Assembly (NCBI GenBank): GCA_964496595.1
Contig: CAZCAI010000075.1
Location: 1 to 22,581 of the forward strand
DNA: 22,581 nt
Source: JAAAOZ01 sp964496595
GTDB taxonomy: Bacteria; Chloroflexota; Anaerolineae; B4-G1; SLSP01
Direction of reading: 5' to 3'
Shown here one piece after another: positions 15,501-22,011 of this stretch. How positions within the stretch are numbered: the first letter of the stretch is position 1; the number at the start of each line of letters is the position of its first letter. The translations under genes and the position numbers were made by a program. The notes below the pieces were generated by a model. That model was not told the DNA's origin. It saw only the letters and a program-made list of their open reading frames with translations, and made no database searches.

Positions 15501-16333
15501 GCGTGTTGATCTTCTGGTGTTTGAATAAAAACACTCGTTACGGGAATGTTTTTGGCTATTATGGACGATCAATCAAATATCTGCCCATCCGCCGTATCCG
15601 CTTCGATCCGCCCACTGATGAGGCCGCCAAGCAAGCTGGGTTGGCGAATCTCAACGCCGGATTGGATGCGGGCGACTACGACGCCGCCTACGACGCGCTC
15701 CATCAAGCCTTGGAGGCCGGGCAGGAGGATGTGGTACACGATGGCCTGGTGGCGCTCGTGGATCAGATCATCGCGCTCAAAAAGGAGTTGGCCGGCTCCA
15801 ATCGCTACTTCGACGCGCGCCTTACTCGCCTGGAGGAGGGTGATCCGCTCCCAGCGGTCGATCCGCTGGCCGTGGCGCGCCACATGCCCGACGCCGAGCA
15901 ATGGAATGTGATGATCCATCTCCAGAACCACACCTTGCGCATAGAGGAAGATGAGGAAGATATCGCAGGGCCGCGCGACGAGTTCTACTTCTACCGCGTG
16001 AAGCAATCTGCTGAGGACCGCATCACCCTGCGCGCCAAAGGGCGCGGCGCGGATACCCTTACCTTGCGGGGCGACCCGGCGCTAATCGCGTATCTTGCGC
16101 GCGTCCTGCCCGCGCAGCGCGAGCAATTCTGGCGCGAGGTCAAGACCACGCCGACGCCCAGGGACATGGCGGCCTACGCGGCGGCGCGCCAGCGCATCTT
16201 AGCCGAAGTGACGGCGCTCCGCGCCCAAATCACCGGGCGGCAGGCGGTCATTGATCGCATCGTGCTCGACCTCTACGGCATTACCGATCCCGAAGATCGC
16301 GAGACGGTCATGCATCACGCCCGCGAGACCTGA
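12512..16333 (+). CDS. Single-chain restriction-modification enzyme (Eco57I-like, type IIG/IIL)
   Basis: This 1273-residue protein combines nuclease, methyltransferase and specificity. The N-terminal region has a PD-(D/E)XK-like site: PDF (Asp80) and FVFDAKGTD (Asp94, Lys96). A helical region follows. The N6-adenine methylase core has GQYYTP (Tyr407), the SAM-binding motif ADFCTGSGGF (Asp444) and catalytic NPPY (610-613), then an Eco57I-type GRLGYITTSYW block. Residues about 730-1020 should be the target recognition region; the last 250 residues include a coiled-coil-like VALVDQIIALKKEL and a conserved-looking IVLDLYGITDPEDRETV near the end. A GAGGAAA site precedes the ATG. No separate methylase, specificity subunit or BREX/DISARM partner is nearby. 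Codons 730-1020 are clearly poorer in GC than the flanks. Palindromic elements lie on both sides, which suggests a horizontally acquired defence gene. Confidence 0.88.
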   Translation: MPNDVSLIETTIAILDGVNWAAYGDHQAADYLAYVQGAHGDERELMDGLLGEFLEAVLGFTLHQDLLSQRASKVSGKRPDFIPDDTHLHPFVFDAKGTDTQDLGRRYDQIARYMRTRALRYGVLSNLRDLAVYTLQTEQPEPKYSFSFYQLYRDYQRDPAAALAAPNTERFFNFVQRFQRRALDRAGKIQAISDARHTPQSATLDLDDLVRRLHNVVAMLHEDVRQYDRHLPDQYRYKPERRERIALEIDTLAREMDTGAPERKIDDSTLAVLVQSAPDSTDGRALDRYCYRVAYFAMTRILLARVWEDIGFIDQVLYDGGFAHWYAHFQQEIQRVLSQAFHFAQERYTWLYGAENNYTWYTPSETVLVDVLYEFSRFDFRALDADVLGAVYEAYLDETDRKNKGQYYTPRPVVQFIWDRVGFDQPDRIFCFEKGARGPRVVADFCTGSGGFLVEAARRIREAVLGPDFDPADADALANISIDDLTLAMLAIIEGLRGAEINAFAYYLTEVNLLIQLTPIIAAIQKKAPHAHRFGRNFALSVLHQDALKLHNRLQPTLSDTHNNHVPGMAREDEVYEEDRRHDIVAFTGFKRIVYDWLKEEREMDYVCSNPPYVGEKGHKEMFRYYRHNFEYWDEYYQGKMDYLYWFIILGLSKLRDGGRLGYITTSYWPTASGAKTLRQYILDHAKIIEMIDFGETRIFSDAPGQHNMIIVLERCDDKAERAAHRPWIVKVKNGPIGGESKSFQDHLDALLTHILNNVNIHTSESEWYEDNVVEAFRYPTSQATMGVREWSLSISSDTHSLLSQIKAVSEPLSDLCQFDQGIQSNADRLARSKQKLVIGEDYPVGAPIFVLTQSELDRLHLTESEQEVCKPFYKNSDLTRYLANYSGKEQLWILYLTHNVDIDQLPNIKKHLAPFKAILEARNGTYGRTKHWYELHRTRDVEVFEQEHLAVPRLAPTNIFTYSEPGIYENSDISLITRLPGTPESLKYLLALLNSRVLIFWCLNKNTRYGNVFGYYGRSIKYLPIRRIRFDPPTDEAAKQAGLANLNAGLDAGDYDAAYDALHQALEAGQEDVVHDGLVALVDQIIALKKELAGSNRYFDARLTRLEEGDPLPAVDPLAVARHMPDAEQWNVMIHLQNHTLRIEEDEEDIAGPRDEFYFYRVKQSAEDRITLRAKGRGADTLTLRGDPALIAYLARVLPAQREQFWREVKTTPTPRDMAAYAAARQRILAEVTALRAQITGRQAVIDRIVLDLYGITDPEDRETVMHHARET

Positions 16334-16373
16334 TGGTCACGCTACTCCATTCCCCAGGGTCATTCCGTAGCTG

Positions 16374-16527
16374 ACTACGTACAGCGCGGCATAAATGGCT
16401 CCCCAGTTAAATTTGCTCCAAGGGGAACGTCAGTTCCCCGTTCCGACGTAGAGTCGCGGATCTGACGATCCGCTCCGAGCGTAGCTAACTGGGGAGGAAC
16501 TTCCGCCGCGTTGTACTACGTACAGCG
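16374..16527. mobile_element. Nested palindromic element between 13-bp direct repeats
   Basis: ACTACGTACAGCG occurs at 16374-16386 and 16515-16527. Between the copies is a 128-bp stretch with inverted arms: CTCCCCAGTTA (16399-16409) and TAACTGGGGAG (16486-16496), plus outer CGCGGC/GCCGCG. Two tight hairpins sit inside: GGGGAAC-GTCA-GTTCCCC (about 16421-16438) and GCGGATC-TGAC-GATCCGC (about 16457-16474). The flanking repeats look like a target-site duplication, and the interior folds as a three-way cruciform. There is no ORF. A MITE-like element is the simplest reading; a structured RNA or recombination site is possible. Confidence 0.55.
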
Positions 16528-16538
16528 AAGTTGAGCGA

Positions 16539-16567
16539 TTGCGTCAAAATCCATCTGATAGTACAAT
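16539..16567 (+). promoter_or_regulatory. Promoter for the amidohydrolase gene
   Basis: TTGCGT (16539-16544) and TACAAT (16562-16567) are 17 bases apart and lie 35 bases before the start codon. It begins just after the right-hand direct repeat of the palindromic element. Confidence 0.45.
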
Positions 16568-16601
16568 CTTGAAAATCACCTAGCATAACTGGAGGTATCC
16601 A

Positions 16602-18424
16602 ATGAACGAGCATAAGTCTTCATCCCCTGAGCAGGTCGATCTCATCATCACCGCCGATTTTGTGCTGACGATGGACGACGCCTATACGATTCACACGCCT
16701 GGCGCGGTGGCCGTCAAGGGCCAGAATATTGCGGCGGTTGGCCCGCAGGCCCAGATCCTGGAGCAGTACGCCGCCGCCGAGTGCGTGGACGCCGGCAACG
16801 CCGTCCTGATGCCGGGGCTGGTCAACGCCCACGGCCACACACCGATGACGTTGCTCCGCACGCTGGCCGACGATCTGCGCTTGGATGTCTGGCTGATGGG
16901 CTATATGATGCCCGTCGAGCGCGACTTCGTCAATCCGCACTTCTGCTGGCTGGGGACGCAGGTCTCCGCCGCCGAGATGATCCGCTCCGGCACGACCACC
17001 TTTATGGATATGTACTACTTCGAGGAGGCGGTGGCCGACTCCACCGTCCAGGCCGGGCTGCGCGGCGTCTGTTTGCAGAGCGTCCTCAAATTCCCCAGCC
17101 CCGATTCCGCCAGCTACGAGGAGGGCCTGGCCCGGACGCGGGATTATATCATGCGTTGGCGCGGTCATCCGTTGGTGATTCCCGGCATCGCGCCGCACGC
17201 GCCCTACACCGTCACGCCGGAGCTGATCGAGGGGGCCGTGGATCTGGCGCTGGAGTTCGACGCGCCGCTGCACATCCACATCGCCGAGACGGCCCAAGAG
17301 GTCGAAGATCACCGCAAGAAGTACAATATGCCGCCGGTGCCGTGGCTTAAGAAGCTGCGCGTCTTCGAGACCAGGGCCACGGCCGCGCACTGCGTCCACT
17401 TGGACGAGGGCGAGATGCACACGCTCCAGCACTACAACGTGGGCATCTCGCACAATCCCAGCAGCAACCTCAAGTTGGCCAGCGGCATCGCGCAGGTGGA
17501 TAAGATGCTCAAGATCGGGCTGAACGTGGGCATCGGCACCGATGGCGCGGCCAGCAACAACGCCTTGGATATGATCGAGGAGCTGCGCTTGGCCGCGCTG
17601 ATCGCCAAGGTGGGCACGATGGATCCCACGGTGTTGCCCGCGCGCCAGGTTTTGGAGATGGCGACGATTATGGGCGCGCGCGCGATGCACATCGCGGAGA
17701 TCACCGGCTCGCTGGAACCCGGCAAGCGCGCGGATCTGATCACCCTCTCGCTGGCGGGGCCGCACAGCATCCCCCAATTCCACCGCGATCCCAAGAACAT
17801 CTACGCCCGGATCGTCTACGCCGCCCATCAGGAGGACGTCCAGAATGTGATGGTCAATGGCGCGTGGCTGATGCGCGACCGCAAGTTGCTCACGGTCGAT
17901 GTGGAGCAGATTCGCGAGGAGGCCAACGCGCTGGCCAGCGACATCGATGCCTTCCTGATGCGCCGCGAGGAGAGCGTGCTCAGCAAGTTGATCGCCATCG
18001 GCGGCGTGGCCCGCGAGAAGAGCTTCGAGGTGCAGGTCAAGGTGCAGGTCGAGCCGGCGGATCTCAGGGCGCTGGAGGAGAAGTTGCGTCAGATGCCGGA
18101 GATTACCTTCCTGCGCGGTTCCAATCGCAAGCAGTACGACACCTACTTCCTCTTCGATGACCGGTGGGACAGCCGCCTGCGCTATCGCGAGGATGAGGTG
18201 CGGGATGCCGACACCGACGAATTGATCGACGTGATCTCGCGCCTGACGCTCATCACCGGCCCCAAGGAGCACGAGTACGACAACGCGGTGCTGCTCTCCC
18301 GCTCGCGCTTCGACGCCTCGGCGATGCGGAGTTTGCGCTTCTATCGCGAGTATTTCAAGCCGGAAAGCAGCTTCGAGGTGCATAAGGAGCGACGGCGCTT
18401 CCACATTCGCTACGGCGATACCGA
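16602..18424 (+). CDS. Amidohydrolase (SAH/MTA deaminase type) fused to a CYTH-like domain, 3' end missing
   Basis: This protein has at least 607 residues and runs into the N gap. Residues 1-455 are a metal-dependent amidohydrolase like those that deaminate S-adenosylhomocysteine, methylthioadenosine or related aminopurines: NAHGHT (His77, His79), HIHIAET (His226, Glu229), AAHCVH (His263), ISHNPSSNLKL (His284) and GTDGAASNN (Asp314). Such enzymes are normally about 430-450 residues long. From about 473 a second domain starts: FEVQVKV (similar to the ExExK opening of CYTH proteins), RKQYDTYF (509-516), SRLRYRED (524-531) and ITGPKEHEYDNAVLLSRSRFD. These fit a CYTH/class IV cyclase-thiamine triphosphatase-like fold that binds phosphorylated ligands, although the second Glu of ExExK is Gln here. 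A GGAGGT site precedes the ATG. Apparent reading through the Ns to 18545 is an artefact. The CYTH call is less certain than the amidohydrolase. Confidence 0.82.
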
Positions 18425-18524
18425 NNNNNNNNNNNNNNNNNNNNNNNNNNNNNNNNNNNNNNNNNNNNNNNNNNNNNNNNNNNNNNNNNNNNNNNNNNNN
18501 NNNNNNNNNNNNNNNNNNNNNNNN
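18425..18524. other. Assembly gap of 100 N
   Basis: Exactly 100 N, the usual placeholder for a scaffold join of unknown length. The end of the amidohydrolase gene and anything between it and rubrerythrin is missing. Distance and operon structure across this point cannot be judged. Confidence 0.99.
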
Positions 18525-18549
18525 CAAACGACCCAAAGGAGATAATTTA

Positions 18550-19056
18550 ATGTCAAAAGTAACTGAAGATCTGAAAGCTGCATTTTCTGGCGAGTCGCAG
18601 GCCAATCGCCGGTATCTGGCCTACGCGGCGGCGGCGGCGCGCGAGGGCCATGATCATATCGCCAGGCTCTTCCGCGCGGTGGCGGCGGCGGAGACCATCC
18701 ACGCCCACAATCACCTGCGCACGCTCGGCGGCATCAAGGACACGGAGGCGAATCTGAAGGAGGCGATGGGGGGCGAGAACTACGAGGTTGTCACGATGTA
18801 CCCGGAGTTCATCGCGGATGCGGAAGAAGAAGGGCATCGCCGCGCCGCTACGACCTTCCGCTGGGCCTGGGAGGTCGAGAAGATCCACGAGCAGCTCTAT
18901 CGCGAGGCGCTGGAGAATTTAGACGAGGAGTCGCCGGAAGAGACGCCGGAGTATTGGGTCTGCTCCGCCTGCGGCCACACCCACGCCGGCGACGAACCGC
19001 CGGAAGAATGCCCCATCTGCGGGGCCAAGCGCAAGCAATACCTGCGCATCGAATAG
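18550..19056 (+). CDS. Rubrerythrin
   Basis: This 168-residue non-haem iron protein reduces hydrogen peroxide, typical of anaerobes and microaerophiles. The ferritin-like diiron domain (1-125) supplies Glu15 (FSGESQANRRYLAYA), Glu48 and His51 (AAAETIHAHNH), Glu94 in EEEGHRRAA and Glu110/His113 (VEKIHEQLY). The C-terminal rubredoxin-like domain binds one iron through Cys138, Cys141, Cys154 and Cys157 (WVCSACGH...ECPICGA). Full length, with an AAGGAG ribosome site 7 bases before the ATG. Its promoter lies in or beyond the gap. A long hairpin follows the gene. Confidence 0.96.
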   Translation: MSKVTEDLKAAFSGESQANRRYLAYAAAAAREGHDHIARLFRAVAAAETIHAHNHLRTLGGIKDTEANLKEAMGGENYEVVTMYPEFIADAEEEGHRRAATTFRWAWEVEKIHEQLYREALENLDEESPEETPEYWVCSACGHTHAGDEPPEECPICGAKRKQYLRIE

Positions 19057-19073
19057 TTGCCGCCTGATACTCG

Positions 19074-19109
19074 ACGCCCGGCGTCTGGAGTCATCTGGAC
19101 GTCGGGCGT
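19074..19109 (+). terminator. Hairpin terminator-like structure after rubrerythrin
   Basis: ACGCCCGGCGTC (19074-19085) pairs with GACGTCGGGCGT (19098-19109) over 12 bp, with one G-T wobble and a 12-base loop, 17 bases after the stop. It is followed by TGTTGTG rather than a pure T-run, so it may be a weak terminator or an mRNA-stabilising hairpin. Confidence 0.55.
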
Positions 19110-19116
19110 TGTTGTG

Positions 19117-19341
19117 TCATCAAACCTTGCGAAGGTTACACGAGAGCCGTTCAAGTAAGCTGCCTCTCGACTTGAGGATGCGCTATCTTCATAAATCCTC
19201 GCGCAACCTTCGCAAGGGTGAGTAGAATAAGAATCATCAAACCTTGCGAAGGTTAGACGAGAGCCATTCAAGTAAGCTGCTGCGCGACTTGAGGATGCGC
19301 TATCTTCATAAATCCTCGCGCAACCTTCGCAAGGGTGAGTA
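19117..19341. repeat. Tandem pair of repeat units (period 117) with inverted ends
   Basis: A unit of about 108 bp occurs at 19117-19224 and again at 19234-19341, with about 5 base differences. Each unit starts with the palindrome AACCTTGCGAAGGTT and ends with AACCTTCGCAAGGG, so the ends are inverted repeats of about 14 bp. Inside are shorter dyads: GAGGAT/ATCCTC in both copies and CGAGAG/CTCTCG in the first only. There is no ORF of its own. A related end motif is at 72-84. Reads as a dispersed MITE-like or REP-like element that has duplicated in place. Confidence 0.8.
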
Positions 19342-19356
19342 AAACCTGGAGACCCA

Positions 19357-20343
19357 ATGACCCACATTCACTGGCACGATCCCGTCTACGGCGCGGCGAC
19401 CTTCACCGAGCCGCTGCTGTGCGATATCTTTCATTCGCGCGCCGTGCAGCGCCTTGCTGACATCCATCAGGGTGGCGTCACGGCCTACATCAAGCCGGAG
19501 CGCGCCACCACCCGCCTCGATCACTCCGTTGGCGTGGCGCTGCTGCTGCGCCGGCTGGGCGCGGATGTCGTCGAGCAGGCCGCCGGCCTGCTGCACGATG
19601 TCCCGCACACGGCCTTCTCCCACGTTATCGATTTCGTCTTCCCCAACCACGACCATACTTACCATGAGGAACACCGCGAGCAGATGATCGTCCGCTCCGA
19701 CCTGCCCGATTTGCTGGCGCGCCACGGGCTGGATTGGCGGCGGATCACGGAGGCGGAGAACTTCTCGCTGCTGGAGCAGCCGCTCCCCGCCCTCTGCGCC
19801 GACCGCCTGGATTACTTCCTCCGCGATGGCGTCGTGGATTTCGCCGCCTTCACCGTGGCGGAGGTCGAAGCGCTGTTAGCTCACCTGCGAATCTGGGAGG
19901 GGCGCATCGTCGTCAACGACATCGAGGCCGCGCGGTGGCTGGGCGAGATGTTCATCGCACTGGATGATCGCTGCTGGTGCTCCGTGCAGGAGGTCGGCTG
20001 GTACGCGATCATGGCGCGCGCGTTGCAGGCCGCGCTCCGTTGTGAGATCATCACGGAGGCCGACTTCGCCGGCGCCGATGATCCCATCATGGCGCGGCTG
20101 CGGGCCGCCGACGCGCCGGAAGTGCAACGCTGGCTGGCCCTCCTCCGCCCAGAGGTGGACTTTGTGCGGACTTCTCCGCCGGCCGATCTCCACGTCCTGC
20201 CCAAAGTCCGCGCCGTCGATCCCGACGTGCTCGTCGATGGGCGCGCCGTCCCCCTCTCGCGCATCGATCCGGCCTTCGCGCAGCATCGACGCGCCTATCT
20301 GGAGAGCAAAGCTCCGCCCTGGGATCTGCGCATCGTTGCGTAG
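19357..20343 (+). CDS. HD-domain phosphohydrolase
   Basis: This is a 328-residue metal-dependent phosphohydrolase of the HD superfamily, in the group related to dGTPases and SAMHD1. The metal site is visible as LDHSVGVA (His56), LLHDVPHTAFSH (His80, Asp81, with His84) and ADRLDYFLRDG at about 148-158 as the distal Asp. The opening, HDPVYG...PLLCDIFHSRAVQRL, is typical of this group. The substrate is probably a nucleotide but is not fixed by sequence. A TGGAGA site precedes the ATG, which lies 15 bases after the tandem repeats, so any upstream promoter would have to fire through or from them. Confidence 0.88.
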   Translation: MTHIHWHDPVYGAATFTEPLLCDIFHSRAVQRLADIHQGGVTAYIKPERATTRLDHSVGVALLLRRLGADVVEQAAGLLHDVPHTAFSHVIDFVFPNHDHTYHEEHREQMIVRSDLPDLLARHGLDWRRITEAENFSLLEQPLPALCADRLDYFLRDGVVDFAAFTVAEVEALLAHLRIWEGRIVVNDIEAARWLGEMFIALDDRCWCSVQEVGWYAIMARALQAALRCEIITEADFAGADDPIMARLRAADAPEVQRWLALLRPEVDFVRTSPPADLHVLPKVRAVDPDVLVDGRAVPLSRIDPAFAQHRRAYLESKAPPWDLRIVA

Positions 20344-20420
20344 TGTGGGGCGCCGTCATAGGGCAGCGCGTCTCAAGTTTAATATTTCACTCATACCTGG
20401 GGTTTTTCAAGTCTCGCTCC

Positions 20421-20442
20421 ACGGGGATCGCTAGATCCCCGT
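20421..20442 (+). terminator. Intrinsic terminator after the HD-domain gene
   Basis: ACGGGGATC, loop GCTA, GATCCCCGT: a perfect 9-bp stem followed by TTT, 78 bases after the stop. It shows the same short-palindrome layout as the dispersed hairpins, so a repeat may have been co-opted as terminator. Confidence 0.6.
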
Positions 20443-20489
20443 TTTGCTTGCGCAATCTGAAAACACGTTCAAAATATGCTCAAGAGACG

Positions 20490-20507
20490 CGGATTTAACA
20501 ATCCGCT
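20490..20507. repeat. Short hairpin with a four-base loop
   Basis: GCGGATT, loop TAAC, AATCCGC: a perfect 7-bp stem. It closely resembles the GCGGATC hairpin at 16457-16474 (same first six stem bases, followed by a similar AGAGCGA/CGAGCG word). Dispersed palindrome family; no coding content. Apart from this and the terminator, 20344-20560 holds nothing I recognise. Confidence 0.6.
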
Positions 20508-20560
20508 TAGAGCGAGTGGGATGTAATAACAAAATGGGAAAATTCTACTCATACCATAAT

Positions 20561-20589
20561 TTGACATTATCCTTGTGAAGTGTTAAACT
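20561..20589 (+). promoter_or_regulatory. Promoter for the cation/proton antiporter
   Basis: A perfect TTGACA (20561-20566), a 17-base spacer and TAAACT (20584-20589) preceded by TGT form a strong sigma-70-type promoter with an extended -10. The start codon preferred below leaves a leader of about 100 nt. Confidence 0.7.
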
Positions 20590-20697
20590 GTTGAACGGTT
20601 ATATTGGGGTAGGATTTTGGAAAAAATATGGATGTTGTCCCGGCAACTTTCTTCTTTCAGAATAAAGTTGCGGATAAGAAAAGGGGAAGAGTTATTT

Positions 20698-21921
20698 GTG
20701 AATATGCATGATATGAGTGTGATGTCTTTGACGCTTATCGAGTTGGGGATGATTATTTTCGGGCTTTCCATCGTCGCCCGGCTGGCGAGTAAACTGGGGG
20801 TCTCTGCGATTCCGTTTTATCTGCTAGTTGGGTTGGCTGTGGGAAATAACTCTCTGATTCCGCTGTACTTTAGCGAAGATTTCGTTCATTTGGGCGCGGA
20901 AATCGGCGTGATTCTTTTGCTCTTTACGATGGGCCTGGAGTATTCCAGCGACCGGCTCAAGGAGAACTTGGGGCACGCGCTTCCGGCCAGTATTGTGGAC
21001 TTTGTCTTGAATTTCCCACCGGGCTTCTTGGTCGGATTGCTGCTAGGGTGGGATGTGTTGCCGGCGGTGTTGCTCGGCGGGACCACCTATATCTCTTCAT
21101 CAGGCATTATCGCTAAATTATTGACCGATCTGGGGCGGATGGAGAACGACGAGACCTGCACGGTGCTCTCTATTCTGGTATTCGAGGATATCGCTATGGC
21201 GATTTTCCTCCCTCTGATCACGATCTTCTTGATCCAGCAGGGGATTTTGTCCAGCCTACTCTCCATCGCGGTGGCGCTGATTGCCGGGGGCGGGATGCTG
21301 TTTGTGGCGCTGCACTACGGCAAGGTCTTGAGTCGCTTAATCTCACATCCCTCTGATGAGATCGTCCTCCTGACCACGTTGGGCCTCGCTATCCTGATCG
21401 CCGGGTTGTCCGAGCGATTGCAGCTCTCGGGGGCGGTAGGCGCGTTTATCGTGGGTATCACGCTCTCCGGCGACGTAGCCGAGCGCACGCACGAATTGAT
21501 GCACCCGCTGACCGATTGGTTCGCCGCGACCTTCTTCCTTTTCTTCGGCCTGGGCATCGATCTGTATAGCTTGCCGCCGGTGATCCTGCCCGCGCTGGGG
21601 CTGGTGGTCGTATCATCTCTGACCAAGGTGCTGACAGGGTGGTGGTCGATGCGGAATCTGGGAATGCCCAAGGCCAATCGATTGAGCGCGGGCGTCACGC
21701 TGATCGCGCGTGGCGAGTTCTCCCTGGTCATCGCCGGGATGGGGGTGGCTGCCGGGTTGGGGGATCAATTCGGCGCGCTGGCGACAGCTTACGTCCTGCT
21801 CTCGGCGTTGCTCGGCACGATCCTGACCCGCGCCATCGACCCGCTACTCGTCTCAGAGAGGTCGTCGGCGCGCGGCCAGGCGGTGGCTGTTCCGGTGAAG
21901 TCTCACCCTTCTGTTCAATGA
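20698..21921 (+). CDS. CPA2 (Kef-type) cation/proton antiporter
   Basis: This is an inner-membrane monovalent cation/H+ antiporter of the CPA2 family, about 407 residues and around 12 membrane segments. Family features include AIPFYLLVGLAVGN (entry to the second helix), LLLFTMGLEYSSDRL, GTTYISSSGIIAKLL, the conserved acidic LVFEDIAMAIFLP, GAFIVGITLSGD and LIARGEFSLVIAGMG. It lacks the C-terminal TrkA-N (RCK) regulatory domain of KefB/KefC. The frame stays open up to a TTG at 20617, but the GTG at 20698 is preferred because AGGGGAAGAG lies 6-7 bases upstream; an ATG at 20704 is the alternative. The ion (K+ or Na+) cannot be told. It neighbours a CaCA-type exchanger, suggesting a small cation-homeostasis cluster. 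Confidence 0.9.
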   Translation: MNMHDMSVMSLTLIELGMIIFGLSIVARLASKLGVSAIPFYLLVGLAVGNNSLIPLYFSEDFVHLGAEIGVILLLFTMGLEYSSDRLKENLGHALPASIVDFVLNFPPGFLVGLLLGWDVLPAVLLGGTTYISSSGIIAKLLTDLGRMENDETCTVLSILVFEDIAMAIFLPLITIFLIQQGILSSLLSIAVALIAGGGMLFVALHYGKVLSRLISHPSDEIVLLTTLGLAILIAGLSERLQLSGAVGAFIVGITLSGDVAERTHELMHPLTDWFAATFFLFFGLGIDLYSLPPVILPALGLVVVSSLTKVLTGWWSMRNLGMPKANRLSAGVTLIARGEFSLVIAGMGVAAGLGDQFGALATAYVLLSALLGTILTRAIDPLLVSERSSARGQAVAVPVKSHPSVQ

Positions 21922-21977
21922 TTTCGATGTTATACAGCATCCTTGTCAGTAAAATCTTCTAAAAGGATTGTTGGCTG

Positions 21978-22005
21978 TTGACAAGTATTACTTTGGTGCT
22001 ATACT
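21978..22005 (+). promoter_or_regulatory. Promoter of the exchanger leader RNA
   Basis: A perfect TTGACA (21978-21983) and TATACT (22000-22005) are separated by 16 bases. Transcription should begin near 22012, directly at the first stem of the structured leader. No ORF with a good ribosome site starts before 22280, so the transcript has an untranslated leader of about 270 nt. Confidence 0.75.
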
Positions 22006-22011
22006 TCGTCT

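Noticed and set aside
12512..16333. BREX methylase PglX
   Set aside because: The N-terminal PD-(D/E)XK-like motif and the lack of any other BREX gene fit a self-contained type IIG/IIL enzyme better.
16602..18545. Amidohydrolase reading frame continued through the Ns to 18545
   Set aside because: Codons within Ns are meaningless and the real downstream frame is unknown; the gene is kept as partial to 18424.
16620..18605. Long open frame on the minus strand opposite the amidohydrolase
   Set aside because: It is the antisense shadow of a GC-rich gene, crosses the N gap, and its His/Asp/Arg/Gly-rich translation has no domain sense.
19117..19341. CRISPR array
   Set aside because: Only two long units with almost no differing spacer, internal inverted ends, and no cas genes.
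18897..19367. Minus-strand frame with a repeated Thr-His-Pro-Cys-Glu-Gly peptide
   Set aside because: The repeated peptide is only the translation of the tandem 117-bp DNA repeats; no ribosome site and no homology pattern.
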